DNA of 64,000 nucleotides from Sphingomonas tagetis. Its GTDB lineage: Bacteria; Pseudomonadota; Alphaproteobacteria; Sphingomonadales; Sphingomonadaceae. Shown one piece after another: positions 7,098 through 15,904 of the stretch (within the stretch, counting starts at the first letter, position 1; the number at the start of each line of letters is the position of its first letter). The stretch spans positions 124,001 to 188,000 of the forward strand of contig NZ_JAMLDX010000009.1 in NCBI RefSeq assembly GCF_024211275.1. Reading direction: 5' to 3'. The notes under the pieces are model-generated. The model saw nothing but the letters and a program-made list of their open reading frames with translations, made no database searches and was not told the DNA's origin. The position numbers were made by a program, and so were the translations under genes.

Positions 7098-8702
7098 TCA
7101 AATTCGATGCCCGCTGACCACGGCAATGAGATCGTCGGGGACGGTTGTTCCGCGCCATGCGACATGCTGATCGGGACGGATGAGCGTCAATGGAGCCTCG
7201 TACAACGATGCAACGGTACTTTCCGAAACTTGGAAAACATCAAGTGGAACTCCTAGCCGCTTAGCCTGCGCCCGAGCTGCATCGGCGCCTGGCTTCGCGC
7301 TAGGTTCAAACAACAGCATCGTGAATCCCGACCCGAAATGGTCGTAGAGTGAGCTACCGTCATCCAACCAGTAATGCGGTGCTAGGCTTCCGGGCAGAGC
7401 CGACGGTAAATAATCAATCGATTTCACCCAGGGAACACCCGGCACCTCATCTCGAATGATCGGCGAATTCATGTAGCGATACCCCAGCACCACACCGAGG
7501 CTGAAGAATTCGGGCCGCTTGGTCTGCCAGATCAACTCGGCGACCTGCCTGCGAATTTCTTCACCTCGTGGGGTGTTTTCCTCGATCCCGTCGCGCGCGA
7601 GCTGATTGGGCGCCAGGCTGTGATTGGATTCAGCCTCGTCCATCACATAGTCGTGAATCGGTCGGCGCTCGATCTCATATGTGTCGAGAAGCGTAGGCGG
7701 GCTCCATCCCTTCAGGACGGCCGCAAGCTTCCATCCGAGGTCGACCGAGTCGGCGATGCCCATATTCATACCGAAGCCGCCGAAGGGTGGATGGAGGTGG
7801 CATGCGTCGCCGGTCAGAAACACGCGCCCTTTCGAATAGCGGTCGGCCAGCAAGCGGCTGGCGATCCAGATTTCCGAGCTCAGGATCCGATAGGGCAAAT
7901 CCAGTCCGGTCGACCGGCGGATCATCTCGACCAACTCGTCCTCCGTGTACTCGGTCTCCGACGCGATTCCCGTTGGTACGAAAAACCAGCGGTCGCCAAC
8001 GTCCATCGGGCCAATGAAGCTCGGCATCTCCTGGTTGCACTGCCACACCTGAATGGTCGGGCCGTGCGGCTGTGCCTCGGCAAGACCGGGAGCTTCGAAG
8101 ATCGTCATGTTGTTGCGCGACAGGCCGTGCACGCCAGTCATCTTGATGCCGATCTGCTGGCGCACGGTGCTGCGGCCGCCATCCGCGCCGACGAGATATA
8201 GCGCGACGACCGGGCGTTCTTCGCCCGATTTCACGTCGCGGATTTGGGCGGTGACCTGTTGCCCGTCCTGCGTGAGCCCGACAAGCTCCTGGCCGAATTC
8301 GACGCGCACTGACGGCAAGCTCCGCGCATGTTCGAGCAGAACCGCCTCAAGCTTATATTGGGGGATCCACTGCGCGTGTTCGGAATAGCGCTGGTCACGT
8401 TGCGGGTTGCCCCCGAAAGCATGCTCGAACCGCGTGATCAAATGTCCGCCCAGCCGCGTCACGAACAGGATATTGGAGGGATGATCGATCCCGAACGGCG
8501 CCGCTTCCGCCAGGCGTTCGGCAATTCCCCAGCGCCGCAGATGCTCGCGCGTCCTGATATTCGCGTTCTTCGCGCGCGGGGCGACTCCGCTGCGATCGTT
8601 CTTCTCGACCACTAGGCACGGCACGGCACGCATACCCAGCTCGATCGCGAGCGCCAGACCGGCCGGGCCCGCGCCGACGATGATGACCTGCGGATCGCTC
8701 AT
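7098..8702 (-). CDS. FAD-dependent aromatic monooxygenase (PheA/TfdB/MhpA superfamily)
   Basis: The 534-residue flavoprotein hydroxylase has an N-terminal Rossmann motif, VIIVGAGPAGLALAIELG. A DG box (VGADGGRSTVRQQIG) lies near residue 190 and a GDACHLHPPFGGFGMNMG FAD-ribityl motif near residue 295. A C-terminal thioredoxin-like domain (from ~residue 430) is typical of phenol-hydroxylase-like enzymes. Such enzymes use NAD(P)H and O2 to hydroxylate phenolic rings; the substrate here is unknown. It is closest in layout to the gene at 41437, which shares the PPFGGFGMNMG segment. It stands alone on the minus strand, with the MarR gene upstream in the same direction. Confidence 0.85.
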   Translation of the reverse strand: MSDPQVIIVGAGPAGLALAIELGMRAVPCLVVEKNDRSGVAPRAKNANIRTREHLRRWGIAERLAEAAPFGIDHPSNILFVTRLGGHLITRFEHAFGGNPQRDQRYSEHAQWIPQYKLEAVLLEHARSLPSVRVEFGQELVGLTQDGQQVTAQIRDVKSGEERPVVALYLVGADGGRSTVRQQIGIKMTGVHGLSRNNMTIFEAPGLAEAQPHGPTIQVWQCNQEMPSFIGPMDVGDRWFFVPTGIASETEYTEDELVEMIRRSTGLDLPYRILSSEIWIASRLLADRYSKGRVFLTGDACHLHPPFGGFGMNMGIADSVDLGWKLAAVLKGWSPPTLLDTYEIERRPIHDYVMDEAESNHSLAPNQLARDGIEENTPRGEEIRRQVAELIWQTKRPEFFSLGVVLGYRYMNSPIIRDEVPGVPWVKSIDYLPSALPGSLAPHYWLDDGSSLYDHFGSGFTMLLFEPSAKPGADAARAQAKRLGVPLDVFQVSESTVASLYEAPLTLIRPDQHVAWRGTTVPDDLIAVVSGHRI

Positions 8703-8821
8703 AGAGTCCGAACCTGCACGTGCCTTCTCCCACTTTGGCGTACCGTTGTACCGTCACAGACACGGGAAAAGGGGATGACAGATCGAGCGCGCAGTCATCC
8801 CGCAGGGTATCGCACCTTACC

Positions 8822-9298
8822 CTAGCCCGGCTCGCCCGGCTCCGTCGCAAACCTGCCGGGCGCATCGAGTTGGATCGGCGATGGCCCGACCAATATGGTC
8901 AGCAACGCCTCGAGCTTCTCCAAGTCGGCAGATCCGATCCGCTTCTCCCACCGCTGGCGCAGATCCTCGAATATCGCTTCGCCCTGCCGCAGCAGCTCGA
9001 CGCCGTGCGCCGTGATCCGCAATCGCGTGCGAAGGGCGCCGGGTTGCGCTTCGCGCGCGATATAGCCGCGTTGTTCCAGCAAGGCGATCGTCTTGGCCGC
9101 AGCCTGCTTGGTGACCGAGAGGCGGCGTCCGAGCTCGGACGCATTGCCGGCGCCCGCGGCGATCGCGCGCATGGCGAACTCATGAGCAGGACGGAAATCC
9201 TCGAAACCCCGCGCCGCCAGCTCATGCGTCGCGGCATCCGCCAGCGAGCGGAAGCCGCCCAGCAACAGCAATGCGAGGTCGGCGCCGGATCTGGACAT
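8822..9298 (-). CDS. MarR-family transcriptional regulator
   Basis: About 158 residues with a winged helix-turn-helix at residues ~50-100 (NASELGRRLSVTKQAAAKTIALLEQRGYIAR, then LRITAHG). A longer frame reaches 9382, but I place the start at the ATG at 9298 (MSRSGADLALL). The extra 28 codons would cover a 15-bp palindrome that is better explained as an operator. The gene is divergent from the alpha/beta hydrolase at 9413 and probably represses both it and itself through the paired operators at 9361-9400. MarR proteins commonly respond to aromatic ligands. Confidence 0.85.
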   Translation of the reverse strand: MSRSGADLALLLLGGFRSLADAATHELAARGFEDFRPAHEFAMRAIAAGAGNASELGRRLSVTKQAAAKTIALLEQRGYIAREAQPGALRTRLRITAHGVELLRQGEAIFEDLRQRWEKRIGSADLEKLEALLTILVGPSPIQLDAPGRFATEPGEPG

Positions 9299-9360
9299 TG
9301 CCGACCGATACGAAGCGCGGGCAGCAAAGACAACCGCATTGCCGAAAATGCGTGGACACA

Positions 9361-9400
9361 GACAACCAGGCTGTCTAACCACATCGACAACCTAGTTGTC
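9361..9400. promoter_or_regulatory. Twin MarR operators
   Basis: Two near-identical 15-bp palindromes, GACAACCAGGCTGTC (9361-9375) and GACAACCTAGTTGTC (9386-9400), are 25 bp apart centre to centre in the divergent marR/hydrolase intergenic region. The second has perfect 6-bp arms. The arrangement fits two MarR dimers covering both promoters. Confidence 0.7.
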
Positions 9401-9412
9401 ATTGGAGCGAAG

Positions 9413-10312
9413 ATGATGAAAGCACGACATCCCGGTCTTACACTTGCGGGGCTCACGCATCACCAGGCCATGGTCAATGGAACGCGCCTCCACTATGTCT
9501 CGGCTGGCAGCACCGGATCGCCGATCCTGCTGGTCCACGGCTTTCCCGAAAGCTGGTGGACGTTCCACAAGCTCATCCCGCTGCTCGCGGCACGGCACCG
9601 GGTCATTGCGGTGGATCTGCGCGGCTTTGGCGACTCCGATAACCAGCCGCGCAGCTATGACAGCAAGGCTTCGGCAACCGACCTGCTTGAGCTGGTCCGG
9701 CAGCTCGGCGTGGGTCCCGTTCACCTCACCGCCCAGGACATCAGCGGGTCGAGCGTATTTCGCTTCGCGGCCTCGCATCCGCAGGACGTGCTCAGCTTCA
9801 TCGCCATCGAAATGGGCCTGCCGGGCTTCGGGCTGGAGGCGCTCGCCGACGTGGCGCGTGGCGGCGCATGGCATATCGGGGTGATGGCCGCGCCTGGCAT
9901 TCCGGACCTGCTGCTCGCTGGGCGTGAACGCGAATTCCTCGGGCGCTATGCATTTCCATCGATGTGCGCGGTTTCGGACGCGATCGTCGAAAACGATATT
10001 GATGAGTTCGCACGGACCTATTCGCGTTCCGATGGCTGGCGCGGCGCGGCCGGCCTCTATCAGTCCATGTTGCAGGAGGGGAGCGAGATTAGGACCTTGG
10101 CCGAGCACAACAAGCTGCAGATGCCCGTGCTCGCCATAGGCGGTGGCGGCGGTAGTTTCACGGCGGACACCATGACACAGGTCGCCACCGGACAGGTTCG
10201 CTCCGTGCTGCTTGATGGCATCGGCCACTATGTCGCGCTGGAGGCGCCCGATGAGCTGGCGGCAGCGATCGGCGAGTTCATCGAAGGGGTGGATGCGCGG
10301 TCGACCGGCTGA
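9413..10312 (+). CDS. Alpha/beta hydrolase (epoxide-hydrolase-like)
   Basis: 299 residues. The frame is open far upstream, but the start at 9413 (ATGATG) has a GGAGCGAAG ribosome-binding site directly before it. The HGFPESW oxyanion motif is near residue 40, VDLRGFGDSD near 66, and the nucleophile elbow reads TAQDISGSS, with Asp in the place used by epoxide hydrolases and dehalogenases. The catalytic His is in DGIGHYVALEAP near the C-terminus. It may open epoxides or cleave C-C/ester bonds of a ring-fission product. It is divergent from a MarR gene with paired operators between them, so probably induced by its substrate. Confidence 0.8.
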   Translation: MMKARHPGLTLAGLTHHQAMVNGTRLHYVSAGSTGSPILLVHGFPESWWTFHKLIPLLAARHRVIAVDLRGFGDSDNQPRSYDSKASATDLLELVRQLGVGPVHLTAQDISGSSVFRFAASHPQDVLSFIAIEMGLPGFGLEALADVARGGAWHIGVMAAPGIPDLLLAGREREFLGRYAFPSMCAVSDAIVENDIDEFARTYSRSDGWRGAAGLYQSMLQEGSEIRTLAEHNKLQMPVLAIGGGGGSFTADTMTQVATGQVRSVLLDGIGHYVALEAPDELAAAIGEFIEGVDARSTG

Positions 10313-10330
10313 CGGCCGGCGGCACCCGCT

Positions 10331-11812
10331 TCACGATACCGCCACCAGCCCTTCGCTACGGGCGCGGACCAAAAATTCCGAAAGCAACACCTCCAGCTCC
10401 GCCGCATCGCCAGCAATGCCGAGGATGTAGCGGTCAGGCCGGATCAGCATGGCTGAGTCGGGATCGTCATCACGCACCACGACGACGATGCCGAGATCGT
10501 GCAGCCGCTGGTGCAGCCGCTCCCCGAGCTGCGCCGACAGTCTGGCGCCGAGAACCAACGCGAACGCATAGCCGACCGCGTCGTCCAGCCTCGCGCCGCC
10601 CGCCGTCATCGCCTGCGCCGACAGGATCCCGGCCGGCGCCGGTCGGCTGCCATGCAGGCCCGGCCCCAAAGGCGGCTGAATCGTCTTCATCACCGGCGGC
10701 GACGCGGTCATTTCGCGATTGCGTTCCGCCGCCGCAACCGGATCCGTGGTCTGGATGATGCTCCCGACGGTGCCCGCCAGGTCGATATACTCCTTCACAT
10801 GCGGCGACCGTTCGGACTCATAGCTGTCCAACAGTTCAGGCGCAGCTTCGCCCCGGATCACCGCCGCCAGCTTCCACGCCAGATTCGCGGCGTCACGCAA
10901 GCCCGAACATAGACCCTGCCCCAGGAAAGGCGGCATGAGATGGGCGGCGTCGCCCGCCACCAGCATCCGCCCGCGCCGCCAGCCGTCGGCGAGCAGGGCG
11001 TAGAAAGTATAGACGACCGAGCGCTCGATCTCGGCCTGATCGGGCCGGAGCCATGGCGCCAGCAGCTTCCATACGGTTTCCGGGCCAGCCATGGTGGCGG
11101 GATCGTCTCCCGGCATCACCATGAACTCCCAGCGCCGTCGGTCGCCCGTGCATTTGGCGAAGGTGGTCGGGCGGGCCGGGTCACACAGCTGGACGGTGCC
11201 GTCAGGCAAGTCCACCGGCCCATTGCAGACCAGGTCGACGACCAGCCATTGCTCTCGCCGTTGCAATTCCTCGACCGGCGATCCCATCAGGCGCCGGACG
11301 GTGGATCGTGCGCCATCTGATCCCACGACATATTTGCACCGCACCGCTGCCAGCGCGAAGCTGGCTGCCTCCTCATACCGGACGATAACCCCGTCCGCCT
11401 GCTCGTCGAGCGCGAAGACATTGACGCCTTCCATCGCCCGGCAATTCGCGAAGCTGGCGAAATGCCGGCGCAGGACAGCTTCCAGCGTCGGCTGGTGAAA
11501 GCGATAGCTGTCGAACCAGGCCTGCGACCCCATTGTCTGCGGTCGTGGCCAGTGCAGCAGCAGATTCTGGTCGGCGTCGAGAAAGCGGATCCCGACATGA
11601 ACGCGCAGATCCTCCAGGATCTCGTCGGCCAGCCCCAGCGTCTGGAACAGCCGCATTGCCTCGCCGTCGAAATGTGTCGCTCTGGGATAGGGATAAATGC
11701 CGTTCTCGCGCTCGAAGATGCAGACCGACAGCCCTTGCTGGGCAAGCAGAATGCCGAGCGTCGCGCCGACCGGTCCCCATCCCACGATGCAGACGTCAAA
11801 GTCAGTGGTCAT
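10331..11812 (-). CDS. FAD-dependent monooxygenase, MhpA-like (3-(3-hydroxyphenyl)propionate hydroxylase type)
   Basis: The 493-residue flavin hydroxylase has VCIVGWGPVGATLGILLA at the N-terminus and SDGARSTVRRLMG in the middle. GDAAHLMPPFLGQGLCSGLRDAANLAWKL follows, matching the MhpA subgroup (PFxGQGxCSGxRDAxNLxWKL). The Gly-Trp-Gly-Pro variant of the GxGxxG loop is seen in that subgroup. It would hydroxylate a phenolic acid ring before extradiol cleavage. AGGAACATCA precedes the ATG. It is the last gene of a likely minus-strand operon: class II aldolase (13692), HbpS protein, VOC protein and this enzyme. Confidence 0.85.
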   Translation of the reverse strand: MTTDFDVCIVGWGPVGATLGILLAQQGLSVCIFERENGIYPYPRATHFDGEAMRLFQTLGLADEILEDLRVHVGIRFLDADQNLLLHWPRPQTMGSQAWFDSYRFHQPTLEAVLRRHFASFANCRAMEGVNVFALDEQADGVIVRYEEAASFALAAVRCKYVVGSDGARSTVRRLMGSPVEELQRREQWLVVDLVCNGPVDLPDGTVQLCDPARPTTFAKCTGDRRRWEFMVMPGDDPATMAGPETVWKLLAPWLRPDQAEIERSVVYTFYALLADGWRRGRMLVAGDAAHLMPPFLGQGLCSGLRDAANLAWKLAAVIRGEAAPELLDSYESERSPHVKEYIDLAGTVGSIIQTTDPVAAAERNREMTASPPVMKTIQPPLGPGLHGSRPAPAGILSAQAMTAGGARLDDAVGYAFALVLGARLSAQLGERLHQRLHDLGIVVVVRDDDPDSAMLIRPDRYILGIAGDAAELEVLLSEFLVRARSEGLVAVS

Positions 11813-11854
11813 TGATGTTCCTGGCTATCTGAATGTGCTGCACGACGACGCCCT

Positions 11855-12409
11855 TCAGACGGCGGAGAATTTGCGCTCGAACTCCGCCTGCCATTCCTTG
11901 AGCGGGCGGTAGCTAGGCTGGCTCTCGCTGAACGCCTTCTTCTCTGCGCGGATCTGCTCGGCGGGGAGCGAAAGGTCGAGCGGCTCGAGGCATGGCTGGG
12001 TGACATACCATTCGGTGTCGGCGAAGAATTCCAGGCGATTGCCCTCGGGGTCGCGGAAATAAAGCGAATAGGAGATGCCGTGGAACACCGGCTGCATGTC
12101 CGAAATAGGCGCCGCCTTGACGAGCGGATACAGCGACTTGAGCGCTTCGAGCGAATCCACCCGGAACGAGATCTGCTGGATCATGCGCACGTCGAGGCTG
12201 GTCTCGCGGCCGGCAACAAGCACGAGCTGGTGATGGTCGCTGGAATTGCGGCTGAGGAACACGATCTGCGTGCCCTTCCCCTCGCCCCGGTCGGTGATCA
12301 CGAACCCCAGCGTCCTGGTGTAGAATTCCACCATCATGTCGAGATCCTGGACGTACATGCCCAAGTGACTGATCGTGAACTTGCCGGCGTCGAATCTTGC
12401 TTCAGCCAT
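11855..12409 (-). CDS. VOC-family protein, extradiol-dioxygenase-like
   Basis: The 184-residue protein contains one vicinal-oxygen-chelate domain. Candidate metal ligands are His in TISHLGMYV (~residue 15), His in DHHQLVL (~58) and Glu in RLEFFADTEWY (~125). The C-terminal ~55 residues (PCLEPLDLSLPAEQI) are shared with its paralogue at 49582-50175. Related single-domain proteins include ring-cleaving dioxygenases, but glyoxalase-type isomerases share the fold, so the reaction is uncertain. It lies between an HbpS-like gene and an MhpA-like hydroxylase, which favours action on a hydroxylated ring. AAGGAATGATTC precedes the ATG. Confidence 0.75.
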   Translation of the reverse strand: MAEARFDAGKFTISHLGMYVQDLDMMVEFYTRTLGFVITDRGEGKGTQIVFLSRNSSDHHQLVLVAGRETSLDVRMIQQISFRVDSLEALKSLYPLVKAAPISDMQPVFHGISYSLYFRDPEGNRLEFFADTEWYVTQPCLEPLDLSLPAEQIRAEKKAFSESQPSYRPLKEWQAEFERKFSAV

Positions 12410-12443
12410 GAATCATTCCTTGAACCTATTCTTGCTTCGACGG

Positions 12444-12872
12444 TCAGCCACCTGCCGGTGATGTGGAAAGCTGATCCGCCATCGCCGCGACGCCGGCGGC
12501 GGCAACTTGCTCGTCCTCAGCCGAGCCGACCCCCGAAACGCCGATGGCGCCGACGCATTGCGTGCCATGGAAAATCGGGACTCCGCCCTGGATCGGCAGT
12601 CCGAACGGGAAGTTGAGGAAGCCCGGGCGGCTTTCCACGCGATCCTCCCAGAATTTGGAAGAGCGCCGGGTCATGGCCGACATTCGCGCCTTGCCGAGCG
12701 CGATATCGGGGGCCATCGGCCCGGTGCCGTCCATCCGGTCGAGGCGCAGTAGATAGCCGCCATCGTCGACGATCGCGATCGTCACCGTCCAGCCGTTGCG
12801 GACTGCCTCGGCGCGCGCGGCGGTCATCATCGTGTCGGCGTCGTCCGCGGTAAGACTGGCCTTCTGCCTCAT
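12444..12872 (-). CDS. GlcG/HbpS-family protein
   Basis: About 142 residues. The GlcG/HbpS fold is recognised by AIVDDGGYLLRLDRMDG, ALGKARMSAM, the GLPIQGGVPIFHGTQCVGAIGVSG core and a C-terminal DEQVAAAG helix. The family includes heme-binding sensors and proteins often encoded in catabolic operons without a known reaction. I chose the ATG at 12872, which has a GGTGGAG site upstream; an in-frame GTG at 12887 is possible. It sits between the class II aldolase and the VOC gene. A second member of the family, at 31165, is broken by frameshifts. Confidence 0.8.
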   Translation of the reverse strand: MRQKASLTADDADTMMTAARAEAVRNGWTVTIAIVDDGGYLLRLDRMDGTGPMAPDIALGKARMSAMTRRSSKFWEDRVESRPGFLNFPFGLPIQGGVPIFHGTQCVGAIGVSGVGSAEDEQVAAAGVAAMADQLSTSPAGG

Positions 12873-12900
12873 TTCGGCATGCTCCACCTAGCTTGCATGA

Positions 12901-13692
12901 TCATGTGCGGTAGGAGGAGCCGCGTTCGCGCTCGAGCTTGCGGAGCAACGCGGGCCATTCCAGCCCGCATTCTCCGGGACCGCCGGGGCCAAGCAGCCAC
13001 CGCCCCTGTTCGCCGGCATGCGCGATCGCTTCGTTGCTCAGCGCCCCCAGCTCGCGCCCGCCCGAAAGCCCGGCGACCTGATATTGGCAGGCGGTCTCGA
13101 ACCGATAGTTCCACACGAACGCCTCGCCGACCGTCTGCCCGACGGCGAGCGCGCCATGGTGGCGCAGCACCAGGATCCGGCCGTCCGGCCCGATATTATT
13201 GGCAATACGTGCGCGCTCGTCGAGATCGTCGGCGACGCCCTCATATTCGTGATAGCCGATGAAAGGCCGCAGCATCATCGCCTGTTGCGACAGCGGCAGC
13301 AGCCCTTCCTTCTGCATCGCGATGGCATTGTTCGCGGTGGTGTGGGTGTGCAGCACGCATTGCAGGTCGCGGCGATACATGTGGATCGCGCTGTGAATGA
13401 CGAAACCGCCGCTGTTCGGGATGCCCTCACCGGCGACGATATTGCCATCGACGTCGACCTTGATCAGCGACGATGCGGTCACTTCCTCGAAGAACAGGCC
13501 ATAGCGATGGAGCAGAAAATGATCCTCGCCGCCGGGCACGCGCGCCGAGATGTGCGTGCTCATCAGGTCGGCCATGCCGTACAGGTCGATGAGCTGGTAG
13601 CAGGCAGCGAGATCGCAGCGGACTTGCCACTCCTCCTCGCTCATGCCGCCCGGGACGGGGCCTGCATCGCGAATATTGCGAACCTGGTTCAT
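12901..13692 (-). CDS. Class II aldolase/adducin-family protein (copy 1)
   Basis: 263 residues. The fold is recognised by the metal-binding HTHTTANN segment (His-x-His near residue 129), an ISARVPGGEDHFLLH block and the late VLRHHGALAVGQTVGEAF, which supplies the third His. The start at 13692 has AGGAGAG upstream; a longer frame lacks one. Such enzymes do retro-aldol cleavage or decarboxylation of hydroxy- or keto-acids. It closely resembles the paralogue at 17786-18589 (shared MSEEEWQVRCDLAACYQLIDLYG-like N-terminus). It is first in the minus-strand operon leading to the MhpA-like hydroxylase and is divergent from the hydroxyacid oxidase. Confidence 0.85.
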   Translation of the reverse strand: MNQVRNIRDAGPVPGGMSEEEWQVRCDLAACYQLIDLYGMADLMSTHISARVPGGEDHFLLHRYGLFFEEVTASSLIKVDVDGNIVAGEGIPNSGGFVIHSAIHMYRRDLQCVLHTHTTANNAIAMQKEGLLPLSQQAMMLRPFIGYHEYEGVADDLDERARIANNIGPDGRILVLRHHGALAVGQTVGEAFVWNYRFETACQYQVAGLSGGRELGALSNEAIAHAGEQGRWLLGPGGPGECGLEWPALLRKLERERGSSYRT

Positions 13693-13800
13693 CACACTCT
13701 CCTCCGGCCTCGCATCGCATCCACTGGCGGGAACTTCCCGTCGAAGCGCTACGCCGGTCACTTGTGGCGGATCATATCGGGCAGACCCTCCCTGCCGATA

Positions 13801-13812
13801 GGACAAAAGTCA
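13801..13812. promoter_or_regulatory. Shared palindromic motif, copy 1
   Basis: GGACAAAAGTCA (TGACTTTTGTCC on the minus strand) lies in the divergent region between the class II aldolase (start 13692) and the hydroxyacid oxidase (start 13881). It matches the KGACTTWNGTCM family found before six other loci in this window. The binding protein is unknown. Confidence 0.5.
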
Positions 13813-13880
13813 CTGCCTGGGCCGATGGCCGGGGTAAGGCTGGGATCCGTGTCATATGTTCGCCCGCGGGAAGCGTCGTC

Positions 13881-15017
13881 ATGTATTCGATCACTGATCT
13901 GGAGGCGGCGGCGCGGCGGCGGTTGCCGCGTCGCGTCTACGACTTCATCGCAGGAGGCGCCGGCGCGGAAGCGAGCGTCCGCAACAATGTCGAGGCCTTT
14001 CAGCGCATTCGCTTCGTACCGCGCACGATGGTCGACATCCAGCGCCGCACGATGGCAGCCCGCCTGCTCGGCCGCGACTATGCCGCGCCGTTCGGGATCG
14101 CGCCAATGGGGATGTGCGACATCGCCTGGCCCGGCACCGACGAGGGGCTGGCCCGCGCGGCGCGCACGGCGGGGATCCCCTATTGCCTGTCGATGGCCGG
14201 CAGCTCCGCGCTGGCCGAAGTCCACCGCCACGCGGGCGAGTATCTTTGGTATCAAGTCTATCTGTGCGGCAGCGACGCGCTGTGGGAGCGCCAGTTCAGC
14301 CGTGCCGAAGCGCTGGGTGTCGAGAACCTCATCCTCACCGTCGATGTGCCGGTGCCCGGCCGGCGGCTTCGCGATCTGCGCAACGGGTTTTCGGTGCCGG
14401 TACGCTGGACGCCATCGCTACTGCTCGATTTCGCCACGCATCCCGCCTGGTCGTTGCGCACGCTCGCCCGTGGCGCACCGCGCATGCGCAACATGGAGAG
14501 CTTCGCCGGAGAGCGTCACGGAGCGAGCTCGCTCGACTCGATTCTCGCGATCTTCGCCTCGGCGGTCCATGAGTGGGAGGTCATCGAGCGGCTGCGCGAC
14601 CGCTGGAAGGGAAAGCTGATCATCAAGGGCATACTGCACCCGGCCGACGCGGTGCGGCTCGCCGGCCTTGGTGCGGACGCGATCGTCGTATCGAACCATG
14701 GCGGCCGCCAGCTCAGCTCGGCGATCAGCTCGATCGAGGCCCTGCCCGCCATTCGCCACGCGATCGGCCGCGAATTCCCGCTGATCCTCGACAGCGGGAT
14801 ACGAAGCGGCGAGGATATCGCCAAGGCGCTGGCATATGGCGCCGATTTCGTGCTGGTGGGCCGGCCGTTCCTGTTCGGATCGGCGGCGCTCGGCCCGGCG
14901 CGCGGCCCGCAAGCCGTCATCCGCATCCTCCAGGCGGAACTGGATATGACGCTGGCGCAACTGGGCTGCACCAGCCCCGCGATGCTCTCACCCGATTTCG
15001 TTCACGTGACCGGCTAA
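13881..15017 (+). CDS. FMN-dependent alpha-hydroxy-acid oxidase/dehydrogenase (LldD/mandelate dehydrogenase family)
   Basis: 378 residues, starting MYSITDLEAAARRRLPRRVYDFI. It carries the FMN-binding GIAPMGMCDIAWPGTD, the YQVYL substrate Tyr, TVDVPVPGRRLRD, and the active-site VVSNHGGRQLSS with the proton-abstracting His. LILDSGIRSGEDIAKAL and GADFVLVGRPFLFG follow. It oxidises a 2-hydroxyacid (lactate, mandelate or similar) to a 2-oxoacid. GGAAG precedes the ATG at 13881; upstream in-frame codons are not needed. Its stop overlaps the end of the convergent panE-like gene by 4 bp. A degraded homologue is at 55672. Confidence 0.85.
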   Translation: MYSITDLEAAARRRLPRRVYDFIAGGAGAEASVRNNVEAFQRIRFVPRTMVDIQRRTMAARLLGRDYAAPFGIAPMGMCDIAWPGTDEGLARAARTAGIPYCLSMAGSSALAEVHRHAGEYLWYQVYLCGSDALWERQFSRAEALGVENLILTVDVPVPGRRLRDLRNGFSVPVRWTPSLLLDFATHPAWSLRTLARGAPRMRNMESFAGERHGASSLDSILAIFASAVHEWEVIERLRDRWKGKLIIKGILHPADAVRLAGLGADAIVVSNHGGRQLSSAISSIEALPAIRHAIGREFPLILDSGIRSGEDIAKALAYGADFVLVGRPFLFGSAALGPARGPQAVIRILQAELDMTLAQLGCTSPAMLSPDFVHVTG

Positions 15018-15904
15018 CCCGTTTCCCGCGCCAACGAATCCTGCAACCCGCGCAGCAGGGCGAGCACCGCGCGGTTGAATGGCACCTCGATGCCGAAGCG
15101 CGACGCCAGGCCGACCAGCACGCCGGTCAGCTGCTCATGCTCCATCGATCGCCCCGCCAGCCGGTCGAATAGCATCGACGAGCCGGTCTCGGAGTCCTGG
15201 GCGGCAAAGGAGTCGAGCAACGGGCCGATCTCCGCCGCCTCCAGCTTCGCGCCAGCCGCCCGGCCGACCGCCACCGCCTCGGTCAGAATGGCGCGCGCAA
15301 AGCTGCGGATTTCAGGATCGCGCATGATGCCGAACCGGCGCATCGTCAGCGCGGTGATCGGATTGACGCACAGATTGCCGAGGAACTTGCGCCACGACAA
15401 TGTCTCGAAATCCGCCGCCTGCTCAACCTTGAGCACGCTGCCTTCGAACAGGCGCGCGAACGCCGCGCCGGCTGGCCCCGCGGGGACGATATAGCGCGGC
15501 GCGCCGCCGCTGCGGACATGGCCCGGCGCGACGACTTCGCCCGGCGAATAGACGACCGCCGGCAGCACCTGTCCCTGCCGCAGCAGCGGGCCGACGCGAT
15601 CGGCATGGCCGATGCCGTTCTGCAGCACCACCACGACCGTCTTCGGCCCGACCAGGCGATCGAGCCAAGGCGCTGCACTCGCCGTGTCCTGCGCCTTGGT
15701 CGCCAGCAACACCCAATCCACCACCGCCACCGCCGCCGGGTCTGCCACGATCCGCGCCGGCACCTCGCGGACGTCCCCCTGCAATTCGACGATCAAGTGC
15801 GGAATTGGCCGGCGCACGCACAGTGTTACCTCGCCCGAGGAGCCCGCGAGCGCCGCTGCCGCTACGCCGCCGACCGCGCCGGCGCCGATCACGGCAACCG
15901 TCAT
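15014..15904 (-). CDS. Ketopantoate reductase (ApbA/PanE)-family dehydrogenase
   Basis: 296 residues beginning MTVAVIGAGAVGGVAAAALAG, the NAD(P)-binding Rossmann loop. LLATKAQDTASA, LQNGIGHADRV and the C-terminal-domain WRKFLGNLCVNPITAL follow, where the Lys and Asn are the family's catalytic residues. The family reduces 2-oxoacids such as ketopantoate. In a catabolic cluster it more likely handles a 2-oxo or 3-oxo acid intermediate than pantothenate. The ATG at 15904 overlaps the stop of the IclR gene (ATGA), so the two are translationally coupled. It is convergent with the hydroxyacid oxidase. Confidence 0.8.
   Translation of the reverse strand: MTVAVIGAGAVGGVAAAALAGSSGEVTLCVRRPIPHLIVELQGDVREVPARIVADPAAVAVVDWVLLATKAQDTASAAPWLDRLVGPKTVVVVLQNGIGHADRVGPLLRQGQVLPAVVYSPGEVVAPGHVRSGGAPRYIVPAGPAGAAFARLFEGSVLKVEQAADFETLSWRKFLGNLCVNPITALTMRRFGIMRDPEIRSFARAILTEAVAVGRAAGAKLEAAEIGPLLDSFAAQDSETGSSMLFDRLAGRSMEHEQLTGVLVGLASRFGIEVPFNRAVLALLRGLQDSLARETG

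Noticed and set aside
8720..9412. N-terminal extension of the alpha/beta hydrolase frame (530 codons in total)
   Set aside because: The extension overlaps the MarR gene and operators and has Arg-rich low-quality sequence; a good ribosome-binding site precedes the ATG at 9413.
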